Shown here in pieces: positions 37,553 through 45,754 of a stretch of 64,000 nt of DNA. The stretch is from DATAEG01 sp036258135. GTDB taxonomy: Bacteria > Actinomycetota > Actinomycetes > Mycobacteriales > Jatrophihabitantaceae. The stretch lies in contig DATAEG010000003.1 of the NCBI GenBank assembly GCA_036258135.1, positions 1 to 64,000 on the forward strand. Direction: 5' to 3'. The position numbers and the translations under genes are program-made. A model generated the notes under the pieces. That model ran no database searches. It worked only from the letters and a program-made list of their open reading frames with translations, and was not told the DNA's origin. Position 1 is the first letter of the stretch; each line of letters opens with the position of its first letter.

Positions 37553-38761
37553 ATGCGCACGCTTCGCGACCTGATCAGGATCGGAGTCAAGGGCCGGCGC
37601 ATCCTGCTGCGCAGCGACCTCAACGTCCCGTTGGACGAGTCGGGCCGGGTCACCGACGACGGCCGCATCCGGGCCGCCCTGCCGGTGATCTGCAACCTGC
37701 TCGACCACGGTGCCCGGGTCATCGTCGTCGCGCACCTGGGTCGGCCCAAGGGCGAGCCGGACGAGCGCTACTCGCTGCGACCTGTGGCCGACCGGCTGGC
37801 CCGGTTGCTCGGCCGCTCGGTTGACTTCGCGCTCGACACCGTCGGCGAGAGCGCCCGGCTGATGAGCAACGAGCTGCGCGACGGCAAGGTGCTGTTGCTC
37901 GAGAACGTCCGCTTCAATTCGGGCGAGACGAGCAAGAACGACGCCGAACGCCAGGCGTTCGCCCGCGCGCTGGCGCTGCTCACCGGCGGCGAGGACGAAG
38001 GCGGCGCGTACGTCGACGACGCGTTCGGTGCGGTACATCGCAAGCACGCGAGCGTGTACGACGTGGCCGAGCTGTTGCCCCATTACACGGGCGACCTGGT
38101 GCGCGACGAAGTCCGGGTGTTGGCGCAGCTGACAGGCCAGCCGGACCGGCCCTACGTTGTGGTGCTCGGCGGCAGCAAGGTGAGCGACAAGCTCGGCGTC
38201 ATCGACGCGCTGCTGCCGAGGGTCGACCGGCTGCTCGTCGGCGGCGGCATGTGCTTCACGTTCCTGGCGGCACAGCGACACGAGGTCGGCGACTCACTCC
38301 TGGAAGCCGACCAGATCGAGACGTGCCAGCGGCTACTGACCGAAGCAGGGGACAAGATCGTGTTGCCCACCGACGTGGTGGTCGCCGAGCAGGTCAGCGC
38401 CGATGCCGACAGCAATGTGGTCGCCGCCGAGGCCATTCCGGCCGGCATGAAGGGCCTGGACATCGGCCCGGAGACGGTCAAGGCCTTCGCCGAGTTGCTG
38501 GCCGACGCTCGAACGGTCTTCTGGAACGGCCCGATGGGTGTGTTCGAGGTGGCTCCGTTCGCCGCCGGCACTAGGGGCGTCGGCGAGGCGGTGGCCGCCA
38601 GCCACGGCATGACGGTGGTCGGTGGCGGTGACTCGGCGGCCGCGGTGCGGATCCTCGGCCTCGACGCGGAGGCGTTCACGCACATCTCCACCGGCGGCGG
38701 CGCCTCCCTCGAGTACCTCGAAGGCAAGAAGCTCCCCGGCCTCAAAGTCCTCGGCGCCTGA
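37553..38761 (+). CDS. pgk: Phosphoglycerate kinase
   Basis: The 402-residue glycolytic enzyme starts with RTLRDLIRIGVKGRRILLRSDLNVPLDESG and has VIVVAHLGRPKG, LLLENVRFNSGE, LGGSKVSDKLGV, GPMGVFE and GGGDSAAAVRILGL, the hinge and nucleotide-binding parts of PGK. It begins 4 bases after gap. After its stop, instead of tpi, two small ORFs in a repeat follow. Confidence 0.95.
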   Translation: MRTLRDLIRIGVKGRRILLRSDLNVPLDESGRVTDDGRIRAALPVICNLLDHGARVIVVAHLGRPKGEPDERYSLRPVADRLARLLGRSVDFALDTVGESARLMSNELRDGKVLLLENVRFNSGETSKNDAERQAFARALALLTGGEDEGGAYVDDAFGAVHRKHASVYDVAELLPHYTGDLVRDEVRVLAQLTGQPDRPYVVVLGGSKVSDKLGVIDALLPRVDRLLVGGGMCFTFLAAQRHEVGDSLLEADQIETCQRLLTEAGDKIVLPTDVVVAEQVSADADSNVVAAEAIPAGMKGLDIGPETVKAFAELLADARTVFWNGPMGVFEVAPFAAGTRGVGEAVAASHGMTVVGGGDSAAAVRILGLDAEAFTHISTGGGASLEYLEGKKLPGLKVLGA

Positions 38762-38765
38762 GAAG

Positions 38766-38789
38766 GCGATGAGCGCTTGCCCGAAGAAC
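38766..38789 (+). repeat. GATGAGCGCT repeat, copy 1
   Basis: Core GCGATGAGCGCTTGCC followed by CGAAGAAC. Direct repeat of the copy 53 bp downstream and related, in the same orientation to transcription, to a copy between tkt and tal. The ATG within it starts the first small ORF. Confidence 0.65.
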
Positions 38790-38825
38790 AGATCATCCGG
38801 ACCTAAGGCGCCCATCCCGCGATGA
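38769..38825 (+). CDS. Small ORF A in the pgk-tpi spacer (18 codons)
   Basis: Begins 7 bases after the pgk stop, behind GAGAAGG, with ATG. It encodes MSACPKNRSSGPKAPIPR. Its TGA overlaps the ATG of the second small ORF as ATGA. No family resemblance. The reading frame may be fortuitous, but the same start context recurs in the next ORF. Confidence 0.35.
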   Translation: MSACPKNRSSGPKAPIPR

Positions 38826-38842
38826 GCGCTTGCGCGAAGAGC
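38819..38842 (+). repeat. GATGAGCGCT repeat, copy 2
   Basis: Core GCGATGAGCGCTTGCG followed by CGAAGAGC, identical to copy 1 except at three positions. The ATG within it starts the second small ORF. Downstream spacer holds GC hairpins (GCGGTGCC-GAA-GGCGCCGC and CCCGCC-AG-GGCGGG). Confidence 0.65.
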
Positions 38843-38965
38843 CAGATCGCCGGGCGCGGTGCCGAAGGCGCCGCATGCCAGCGAGCGAAGCGAGCTACCG
38901 ACGCGACTGCCCGCCAGGGCGGGCGCGAGCATCGGTCCGCGATCATAAGAATTGGGCAATCGTGA
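38822..38965 (+). CDS. Small ORF B, overlapping the tpi start (47 codons)
   Basis: The product begins MSACAKSQIAGRG, closely like ORF A in its first residues, and is rich in Ala/Arg/Gly. Start overlaps ORF A's stop (ATGA) and its own TGA overlaps the tpi GTG (GTGA). A ribosome could therefore pass pgk-A-B-tpi by re-initiation. Whether a stable peptide is made is unknown; a function in keeping tpi translation coupled is the simplest idea. Confidence 0.4.
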   Translation: MSACAKSQIAGRGAEGAACQRAKRATDATARQGGREHRSAIIRIGQS

Positions 38966-39753
38966 ACAAACGCGTTCCGCTGGTCCTCGGCAACTGGAAG
39001 ATGAACCTGAACCACCTCGAGGCCATTGCGCTCACCCAGAAGATCGCCTACTCGTTGGCACCCGAGGTCATCGGTGCCGTCGAGGTCGCGGTCCTGCCGC
39101 CGTTCGTCGACCTGCGCAGCGTCCAGACCCTCGTCGACGGAGAGCGGCTGGCGTTGGGCTACGGCGCACAGGACGTCTCGCCGTTCCCCTCCGGCGCATA
39201 CACCGGCGACATCAGCGCAGGCATGCTGGCGGCGCTTGGGTGCACGTACGTGCTGACCGGCCACTCCGAACGGCGCCGCTACCACGGCGAAACCGACTCC
39301 GAAGTCAACGGCAAGGTGAAGGCGGCCTACGGTGCCGGGCTGGTGCCGGTCCTGTGTGTGGGGGAGTCATTGGACGTACGCGAGTCGGGCGGTCACTTGG
39401 CCCATAACCTGAGGCAACTGAAGGCCGGACTGGACGGGCTCGCGGCCGCTTCCGTGCAAACGCTCGTGATGGCATATGAACCCATCTGGGCGATTGGCAC
39501 CGGTGAGGTGGCCACTCCGGAGGACGCCCAGGAGATGTGCGCGGAGCTACGTGCCAAGGTCGGCGATCTGTACGGGGCGGACCTCGCCACGGCGGCACGA
39601 ATCCTGTACGGCGGATCGGTCAAGTCGGACAATGCCGCCGGGCTGTTCGGGGAATCGGACGTCGACGGCGCGCTTGTCGGGGGTGCCAGCCTCGATGCCG
39701 CGGACTTCGCAGGCATCTGCCGGGCGGCGGCGGGTCAGACAGTGGCGAGGTGA
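38962..39753 (+). CDS. tpi: Triose-phosphate isomerase
   Basis: The 263-residue TIM barrel interconverts DHAP and G3P. It starts VNKRVPLVLGNWKMNLNHLEA with the catalytic Asn-Lys, has GHSERR with the electrophilic His, and MAYEPIWAIGTGEVATPEDAQ with the catalytic Glu; ILYGGSVKSDNA binds phosphate. The GTG is where the family begins; the frame stays open about 44 codons upstream through the repeat. No clear Shine-Dalgarno lies before the GTG, which fits translational coupling to ORF B. Confidence 0.94.
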   Translation: MNKRVPLVLGNWKMNLNHLEAIALTQKIAYSLAPEVIGAVEVAVLPPFVDLRSVQTLVDGERLALGYGAQDVSPFPSGAYTGDISAGMLAALGCTYVLTGHSERRRYHGETDSEVNGKVKAAYGAGLVPVLCVGESLDVRESGGHLAHNLRQLKAGLDGLAAASVQTLVMAYEPIWAIGTGEVATPEDAQEMCAELRAKVGDLYGADLATAARILYGGSVKSDNAAGLFGESDVDGALVGGASLDAADFAGICRAAAGQTVAR

Positions 39754-39831
39754 CTCGCGTTTGTTCGGTATTCTGGACCTTACGGCCGAGTAGCCTGCCG
39801 AAACCCTGATGACTTACGGAGTACCCGCTCG

Positions 39832-40068
39832 ATGATCTTTGCGCTGTCGGTCCTGCTGATTCTCGCCAGTCTCGCGCTCATCGTGTTGATCCTCCTGCAC
39901 CGGGGCAAGGGCGGCGGTTTGTCGTCCATGTTCGGCGGATCGTTCTATTCCAGCCTGTCCGGCTCGTCGGTGGTCGAGCGCAACCTGGACCGGATCACCA
40001 TCATCGCCGGCGTCATCTGGACGGTATGTGTCATCGGCTTGGGTGTGCTCTACAGAAATAACGGCTGA
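39832..40068 (+). CDS. secG: Preprotein translocase subunit SecG
   Basis: The 78-residue protein has two membrane helices (3-23 and about 54-74) joined by KGGGLSSMFGG, the SecG hallmark. It belongs to the SecYEG channel. GGAG lies 10 bases before the ATG. Position between tpi and rbpA is the usual actinobacterial order. Confidence 0.93.
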   Translation: MIFALSVLLILASLALIVLILLHRGKGGGLSSMFGGSFYSSLSGSSVVERNLDRITIIAGVIWTVCVIGLGVLYRNNG

Positions 40069-40098
40069 GTCTCGCGCGACGAGTGAGGAGCAGAAACC

Positions 40099-40443
40099 GT
40101 GGCAGGTGGTAGTGCGATCCGAGGCAGCAGAGTCGGTGCCGGACCCATGGGCGAGAAGGAGCGCGGCGAGTCCGCCCCCCGTCAGCGGGTCTCGTTCTAC
40201 TGTGCTAACGGGCACGAGGTTCGCCCCGCCTTCGCGCTGGACGCGGTGATCCCGGACACCTGGGACTGCCCGCGGTGCGGTTTCCCCGCTGGACGTCAGC
40301 AGACCACTCCGCCGGACGCCCCTCATACCGAGCCGTACAAGACGCATCTTGCCTACGTGAAGGAGCGCCGCACCGACGCCGACGGCGAGGCCATCCTCGA
40401 AGAGGCGCTGTACAAGCTGCGGGCACGGCGCGGCGAGGTCTGA
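40099..40443 (+). CDS. rbpA: RNA polymerase-binding protein RbpA
   Basis: The 114-residue actinobacterial protein begins MAGGSAIRGSRVGAGPMGE and has YCANGHEVRPAF...WDCPRCG with Cys pairs of a zinc ribbon, then a sigma-interacting helix with ALYKLRARRGEV at the end. RbpA binds sigma A/B and stabilises the open promoter complex. GAGGAG stands eight bases before the GTG. It defines the lineage as actinobacterial. Confidence 0.95.
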   Translation: MAGGSAIRGSRVGAGPMGEKERGESAPRQRVSFYCANGHEVRPAFALDAVIPDTWDCPRCGFPAGRQQTTPPDAPHTEPYKTHLAYVKERRTDADGEAILEEALYKLRARRGEV

Positions 40444-40469
40444 CCCGCGTTCAGGCCGGCGTGACCTCG

Positions 40470-40625
40470 GTGATCTGCAATAGGATCCGTCCCTGATTCG
40501 CCTCTCGCCCAAGGTCGACCGTCCCGTCACTTCGAGGATCATGACGTAGGAATGCCGATCCGGTTGATCATGGGCAGGTGCAGCAGCACCTTGACGATCG
40601 CGTTGACGACCCGGGGCTGAGCCGT
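40470..40625 (-). pseudogene. Possible remnant of a deazaflavin-dependent nitroreductase-like gene
   Basis: On the minus strand VVNAIVKVLLHLPMINRIGIP is followed, in another frame and after a stop, by MILEVTGRS. This recalls the start of DDN/F420-dependent nitroreductase-like proteins (VVxxLLxSP...LLLTVTGRRSGRR). The rest of the gene cannot be found. The similarity is short and may be chance; otherwise the ~200-bp stretch between rbpA and pgl holds nothing I recognise. Confidence 0.2.
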
Positions 40626-40640
40626 TCCGACGTCAGCGCA

Positions 40641-41426
40641 CTAGGAGATCGCGGGCGGATGCAAGGACGCGGGCAGCCGGCTGGCGGCCGCCTCGTCGAG
40701 CAGCCAGAGTGTCCGGGACCGGCCGTGCGGCCCGGCGGCTGGCACCTGGACCCGGCCCGCGCCGCTGAGGGCCATGGCGACCGCGTCGGCCTTGGTCTCT
40801 CCGGACGCGACGAACCAGATCTGCTCGGCTTGGTCCAGCGCCGGGAACGTCAGCGAGAGGCGGATCGGCGGCGGCTTGGGGGAGTTGCGTACCGCGATGA
40901 CGTAGGCCTCCGTCTCGTACACGCCGGGCTGTTCCGGGAACAACGAGCAGCAGTGCCCGTCCGGGCCGATGCCGAGCAGGATGACGTCGAAGTGCGGCAC
41001 GTGGCCGCCCTGGTCGCGACGCGCGGCGGCGTCTAGCAGCCGGGCGTACCCGGCGGCCGCCGCCTCCGGGTCAGGCTGCGGGCCGTCCGACGCCGGCATC
41101 GGGTGGACGCGGGCCGGGTTGAACGGCAACCGGTCGAGCACGAGTCGCCGGGCCGGCAGCTCGTTACGGTGCGGGGAGTCGGCCGGGACGAAACGCTCGT
41201 CGCCCCAGTAGACGTCGACCTTGTCCCACTCCACGGCGCCGTGTCCCGCGGATTCGCCAACGGCGCCGAGGACCTTCTCCATGATGCCGCCGCCAGTCAG
41301 GACGAGTGAGGCCGCGCCGCGCTCGTGCTGGGCGTGCGCCAACGTGGCGATCAGCCGAGCGGTCGCGTCCTGGGTGAGGTCGGCTTCGGTGGGAACGACG
41401 CGTACCTCGGCGGGAGCCCCCACCAC
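40641..41426 (-). CDS. pgl: 6-phosphogluconolactonase
   Basis: The 261-residue DevB/NagB-fold enzyme hydrolyses 6-phosphogluconolactone in the oxidative pentose phosphate pathway. It has LVLTGGGIMEKVLGAV, VDVYWGDERFVPADSPHRN with the catalytic loop, HVPHFDVILLGIGPDGHCCSLFP with the His, and VIAVRNSPKPPPIRLSLT. Last gene of the tkt-tal-pgi-zwf-opcA-pgl operon, 3 bases after opcA. Confidence 0.94.
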   Translation of the reverse strand: MVGAPAEVRVVPTEADLTQDATARLIATLAHAQHERGAASLVLTGGGIMEKVLGAVGESAGHGAVEWDKVDVYWGDERFVPADSPHRNELPARRLVLDRLPFNPARVHPMPASDGPQPDPEAAAAGYARLLDAAARRDQGGHVPHFDVILLGIGPDGHCCSLFPEQPGVYETEAYVIAVRNSPKPPPIRLSLTFPALDQAEQIWFVASGETKADAVAMALSGAGRVQVPAAGPHGRSRTLWLLDEAAASRLPASLHPPAIS

Positions 41427-41429
41427 CCA

Positions 41430-42425
41430 TCAGCCCGCTTCGGCGGCGCTGGCCTCGCCCTGATCGGCCAGCGCGGGGTCGTTCCAAACGTGGACGCGCT
41501 TCCCGGAGCGGTTGTTCAGCCCCTGGATGCCGTTCACGGTGCCTAGGGCGTTGCCGTAGGTCTGGTCCGCGTCCAGCCGGCGCAGTTCCTCCGCGAGGAG
41601 GCCACCGAGCTCGCGCTGCGGGAACGGCGAGATCGTGTCCGGTTGGTTCTCGCGGCGCAGCACCATGCGGGCGCCGTCCCGGACGGCGAGGAACTTCGAG
41701 TCGTTCTCGAACCCCACCTCGACGCTGGATACGCCGTCATGGCCGTGCTCCTCGACCGGCACGTAGAAGCCGAGGCAGGCCGACAGCCATCCGGCCAGCA
41801 GCAACGCTGACGGGTCGCCGGGGTCGCCGTTGACGGAGGCTTGAGTGGCGTTGGCATGCACGGTGTCGAATGCGGAGGCCAGGGTGGCCCGCCACGGAGT
41901 GATCCGCGTCCAGGACAGGTCCGTGTCACCCGGGGCGTAGTCGACGGTGCGTTGGCGCAACGCGGCCACCGGGTCGGGCGAGCGCACCGCGTCGGTGATC
42001 CGCCGTTCGGCGAAGACGCCGAGGGGGTCGTGGCTGATGCGGTCCGGCGGGGCGCCGTGCCACCACGTGACCACCGGCGCGTCGGGCGCCAGCAGCGGCA
42101 GGGTGACCGATTCAGCGTGCAGGGCCAGGCGGCCGTACATGCGCATCTCGACGGCTTCGCCCGGGCCGAGCCGGCCGCCGATGAGCACCTCTGCGTCCAG
42201 CCGGGGCACCGGCGCCTCGATCTGGCGCCGGATCACTAGCAGCATCCGCATTGGGTGCTTGCTGGCGGCGACGGTCGCCGCGGACTCGGCCTCGGCGACG
42301 TCGCTCTCGTCCACCACCACCACGAGCGTCAACGCCAGACCGCTGGTCACCGCGCCGCCGGTGCGCCGCTCGGCGGCGAGCGCGGCCACGACCGCGGTAC
42401 CGGTGGTGTCCCACAAAGTCGTCAT
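41430..42425 (-). CDS. opcA: Glucose-6-phosphate dehydrogenase assembly protein OpcA
   Basis: The 331-residue protein opens MTTLWDTTGTAVVAALAAER, and carries VTWWHGAPPDRISHDPLG, TDLSWTRITPWRATLASAFD and the OpcA C-terminal domain. OpcA binds G6PDH in cyanobacteria and actinobacteria and is a redox-linked activator. GGAGG lies eight bases before the ATG. The frame is open far upstream across zwf in another frame, which is spurious. Confidence 0.93.
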   Translation of the reverse strand: MTTLWDTTGTAVVAALAAERRTGGAVTSGLALTLVVVVDESDVAEAESAATVAASKHPMRMLLVIRRQIEAPVPRLDAEVLIGGRLGPGEAVEMRMYGRLALHAESVTLPLLAPDAPVVTWWHGAPPDRISHDPLGVFAERRITDAVRSPDPVAALRQRTVDYAPGDTDLSWTRITPWRATLASAFDTVHANATQASVNGDPGDPSALLLAGWLSACLGFYVPVEEHGHDGVSSVEVGFENDSKFLAVRDGARMVLRRENQPDTISPFPQRELGGLLAEELRRLDADQTYGNALGTVNGIQGLNNRSGKRVHVWNDPALADQGEASAAEAG

Positions 42426-42460
42426 GACTGAGCCTCCATTGGGCCGGGTACGGAGCCGGA

Positions 42461-44083
42461 CTAGGGCCGGCGCCAGGTGCGGCCGTCGAGGGCGAGCATT
42501 TCGTCCGCGGCCTTCGGGCCCCACTCGCCGGCCCGGTAGAGGTGCGGCTCCTTGCCCTTCCAGAAATCCTCCAGCGGGTCGATCACCCGCCACGACGCCT
42601 CGACCTCCTCGTTGCGCGGGAACAGCGTGGCGTCGCCAAGCAGGACGTCGAGGATGAGCCGCTCGTAGGCCTCCGGCGAGGACTCGGTGAACGCCTCGCC
42701 ATAGAGGAAGTCCATCGCAACGTCCCGGACCTCCATGGCGCTGCCCGGGACCTTGGAACCGAACTTCAGCGTCACACCTTCGTCGGGCTGGACGCGGATG
42801 ACCAGCTGGTTGTGGCCCAGCTCCTCGGTGTCGGTGGCGTCGAAGGGCAGATGCGGCGCCGTGGTGAACAGCACCGCGATCTCGGTGACCCGGCGCGGCA
42901 GCCGCTTGCCAGTGCGGATGTAGAACGGCACGCCGGCCCAGCGGCGGGTCTCCACCCCGAGCTTGACCGCGGCGTAGGTCTCCGTCTTTGAATCCGGCGG
43001 GACGTCCTTCTCGCCGCGGTAGGCGACGGCCCTCGACCCGGCGAGCCACCCCTGGTCGTACTGCCCGCGAACGGCGTAGCGCTCGATGTCCTCGGGCACG
43101 GTGATCGCGCGGAGCACCTTCGTCTTCTCGACGCGGATGGCCTCGGCGCTGAACTCGACCGGCTCCTCCATGGCGGTCAGAGCCAGCAGCTGGAGCAGGT
43201 GGTTCTGGAGCACGTCCCGGGCGGCGCCGGTCTCGTCGTAGAACGCGGCCCGGCCGCCGATGCCCACGTCCTCGGCCATGGTGATCTGCACCGAATCGAC
43301 GTAGTGCGCATTCCACACCGGCTCGAAGAGCTGGTTCGCGAAACGCAACGCCAGGATGTTCTGGACGGTCTCCTTGCCAAGGTAGTGGTCGATGCGGAAG
43401 ACGTCCTTGTTGGTGAAGACCGAGTCCACGAGCGCGTTCAACTCGATGGCGCTCTCCAAGTCGTGGCCGAACGGCTTCTCCACGATCACGCGGCGCCAGC
43501 CACCGGCCTGCGCGTCGTCGGCGATGCCGGTGCGGCGCATCTGCTCCAGGACGGTCGGGAACATCACGGGCGGGATCGACAGGAAGAACGCGGCGTTGCC
43601 GTTGATTCCATGCGTCTTGCACAGTTCGTTCAGCGTGTTGTTCAGGGTGTCGAACGCCTCGTCGTCGTCGAAGGAACCGGGGACGAACTTCACCCGACCG
43701 GACAGCCGGTTCCAAACTTCTTCGCTCCAGTTGGTCCGGGCGTGGTCCTTGGCCGACTTCTTCGCCAGGTCCTCGAAGTCGCCGTCACCCCAGTCCCGGC
43801 GTGCGAAGCCCAACAGGACGAAGTCGGTCGGGAGCAGGCCCCGGTTGGCCAGGTCGTAGACCGCGGGCAGGAGCTTCTTGCGGGACAAGTCGCCAGTGAC
43901 GCCAAAGACCACCAACGCACACGGTTCCGGAACCCGCGGCAACCTCCGGTCGGCGGCCAGCCGCAGTGGGTTGCTGTGAATCGTGGCCACGTCCAACGGA
44001 CCGCTTCGCGGGGTCGTCGGTTGCCGCCCGGGCAGCGGTCCGGACGGCTCGGCGATGTCGTTATTGGCTTCCACCGTTGACAT
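42461..44083 (-). CDS. zwf: Glucose-6-phosphate 1-dehydrogenase
   Basis: The 540-residue enzyme starts the oxidative pentose phosphate pathway with NADP. ALVVFGVTGDLSRKKLLPAVYDLANRGLLP is the Rossmann fingerprint, VIVEKPFGHDLESA and FRIDHYLGKETVQN the substrate site with catalytic His, followed by VWNAHYVDSVQITMAEDVGIGGRAAFYDETGAARDVLQNH. An extra ~45-residue N-terminal tail is present, usual in actinobacterial zwf beside opcA. Confidence 0.96.
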   Translation of the reverse strand: MSTVEANNDIAEPSGPLPGRQPTTPRSGPLDVATIHSNPLRLAADRRLPRVPEPCALVVFGVTGDLSRKKLLPAVYDLANRGLLPTDFVLLGFARRDWGDGDFEDLAKKSAKDHARTNWSEEVWNRLSGRVKFVPGSFDDDEAFDTLNNTLNELCKTHGINGNAAFFLSIPPVMFPTVLEQMRRTGIADDAQAGGWRRVIVEKPFGHDLESAIELNALVDSVFTNKDVFRIDHYLGKETVQNILALRFANQLFEPVWNAHYVDSVQITMAEDVGIGGRAAFYDETGAARDVLQNHLLQLLALTAMEEPVEFSAEAIRVEKTKVLRAITVPEDIERYAVRGQYDQGWLAGSRAVAYRGEKDVPPDSKTETYAAVKLGVETRRWAGVPFYIRTGKRLPRRVTEIAVLFTTAPHLPFDATDTEELGHNQLVIRVQPDEGVTLKFGSKVPGSAMEVRDVAMDFLYGEAFTESSPEAYERLILDVLLGDATLFPRNEEVEASWRVIDPLEDFWKGKEPHLYRAGEWGPKAADEMLALDGRTWRRP

Positions 44084-44116
44084 CTGCGATCGGTCCCTTC
44101 TCGGTTTCCGCGCCGG

Positions 44117-45754
44117 TCAGAGTTCTTGCAAGAGCATGCCGAGCCCGGCCTCTCGGTCGGTCAAGTGCAGCCGCAGCACGGGACGGCCCGCGCCGGCCAG
44201 CACAACCGCGTCGCCCGCTGCCTGCGCCAGTTGCAGCGTCCCGAACGTGTACGGACGATCTGGTATCTCCAGGTCTTGGGCCGCGTCGGCGGTGATTTGC
44301 AGGAATCCGCCGTTGGGGTGCCCGCCTTTGTGGTATTGGCCGGTCGAGTGCAGGAAGCGCGGTCCCCACCCGAACGTGGTCTGAAGCCCGGAAAGCTCGG
44401 CCACCGTCTCGCGCAGGTCGGCGGCCGAGCTGTTGGCGAGTCGGTCCAGGTAGGCCTGGACGGAGATGTAGCCGCCGCCGGGCAGCGCGCCGATCACAGC
44501 GCGCACCGCCTCGGCGACCTTCTTCGCCGCGCCGAGCTCGACGCCGTCGGCTCGCACCTCGATGGCGCCGTCGACGAACGCGGGTGGGTCGGGCGACTCG
44601 TCGCCGGACCTGTCCAGCAGCTGACGGGCCTGTTGCTTGGCCGCCTCCACGTTGGGCTGGTCGAACGGGTTAATGCCGATCAGCCGGCTGGCGATGGCGA
44701 CGGCGTACTCCCAAAGGACGAACTGCGCGCCCAGCGGTCCTTGGACGTTCGCCCCAAACGCGGTCACCGCCCGGCTGGGGTCCCGCTCTGGCTCCGGGCC
44801 GATGATCACCTGGACCGCGTCCGCCTTCGCGTCCCGGAAGCCGGGCGCAGTGACGCCCTCGACGACGACCGGCAGCAGCCCCTTGCCGTCCTTGCCGGTG
44901 GACTCGGCGATCAGCTGCTCGGCCCAGTCGCCGAAGCCCTTGATGCCGGACCCCGTATCGCCGAGCACGAGCTTCTCCGCGCCGGCGTCGTGAGCCAAGC
45001 CGAAAAGCGCGCCGAGCTGGAGACCGGGGTTGGTGTCGGCGTCGGAGGCCAGTGCCGGTGCGGCCGCGGCCGCCTCGTCTAGCAGCGCGCCGAGGTCGAC
45101 GCCGGCCAGCCCGGACGGGACCAGCCCGAACGCCGTCAGCGCGCTGTAGCGGCCGCCCACATGCGGGTCGGCCAGGAACGTCTTTCGGTACTTCTCCTCC
45201 TCGGCCACGGCGGCCAGGGGCGAGCCGGGATCGGTCACGACGACGATGCGGCGTGCGGCGTCGATCCCCGCATCGGCGAACGCCTTGGCGTAGGCGCGTC
45301 GGTGCGAGTCGGTCTCGACCGTCCCGCCGGACTTGCTCGACACCACCACGACGGTGCGGTCCAACTTGTCGGCGATGGCGGCGCTGACCTGTCCGGGATC
45401 GGTGGTGTCGAGGGTGACGAGCTCGACCCCAGCGGTCGCGCAGATCACCTCAGGCGCCAACGAGCTGCCGCCCATCCCGGCGAGCACGACGTGGTCGACG
45501 TTCTCGTCGGCCAGCTCGGCCCGCAGCGCCTCGATCTCCGCGACCAACGGCCGCGACGACTGGGCCAGACCCACCCAGGACAGCCGGATCGACGACTCGG
45601 CCTCGGCCTCGGGGCCCCACAGCGTCGGGTCCTGCGCGGTGATCTTGCTGGCCACCTGGTCGGCGACCAGCGCGCGCACCGTGCCGACGTGATCGGCCCC
45701 GGCGGGATAGCTCAGAGCGACCGAGAGCCCGCCGGGGGACTCCAGCGAGGTCAC
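44117..45754 (-). CDS. pgi: Glucose-6-phosphate isomerase
   Basis: The 545-residue SIS-fold enzyme has HVVLAGMGGSSLAPEV near 93, TVVVVSSKSGGTVETDSHRRAYAKAF, and GRYSALTAFGLVPSGLAGVDL, with a C-terminal SIS part containing LVLGDTGSGIKGFGDWAEQLIAESTGKDGKGLLPV. It matches the actinobacterial GPI of Frankia/Streptomyces type and cycles fructose-6-phosphate back to glucose-6-phosphate. GTG start overlaps the tal stop (GTGA). Confidence 0.93.
   Translation of the reverse strand: MTSLESPGGLSVALSYPAGADHVGTVRALVADQVASKITAQDPTLWGPEAEAESSIRLSWVGLAQSSRPLVAEIEALRAELADENVDHVVLAGMGGSSLAPEVICATAGVELVTLDTTDPGQVSAAIADKLDRTVVVVSSKSGGTVETDSHRRAYAKAFADAGIDAARRIVVVTDPGSPLAAVAEEEKYRKTFLADPHVGGRYSALTAFGLVPSGLAGVDLGALLDEAAAAAPALASDADTNPGLQLGALFGLAHDAGAEKLVLGDTGSGIKGFGDWAEQLIAESTGKDGKGLLPVVVEGVTAPGFRDAKADAVQVIIGPEPERDPSRAVTAFGANVQGPLGAQFVLWEYAVAIASRLIGINPFDQPNVEAAKQQARQLLDRSGDESPDPPAFVDGAIEVRADGVELGAAKKVAEAVRAVIGALPGGGYISVQAYLDRLANSSAADLRETVAELSGLQTTFGWGPRFLHSTGQYHKGGHPNGGFLQITADAAQDLEIPDRPYTFGTLQLAQAAGDAVVLAGAGRPVLRLHLTDREAGLGMLLQEL

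Noticed and set aside
38766..38842. CRISPR-like array
   Set aside because: Only two repeat units 53 bp apart with unequal flanks, and the units are part of ORFs; no cas genes in the window.
38830..38961. N-terminal extension of TpiA through the repeat region
   Set aside because: TPI begins just before the NWKMN motif; the extension is Arg-rich repeat sequence.
41430..43715. A 761-codon open frame that contains opcA and runs on across zwf
   Set aside because: Only the last 331 codons match OpcA; the rest is Arg/Pro-rich shadow of zwf in another frame, and a ribosome binding site marks the opcA ATG.
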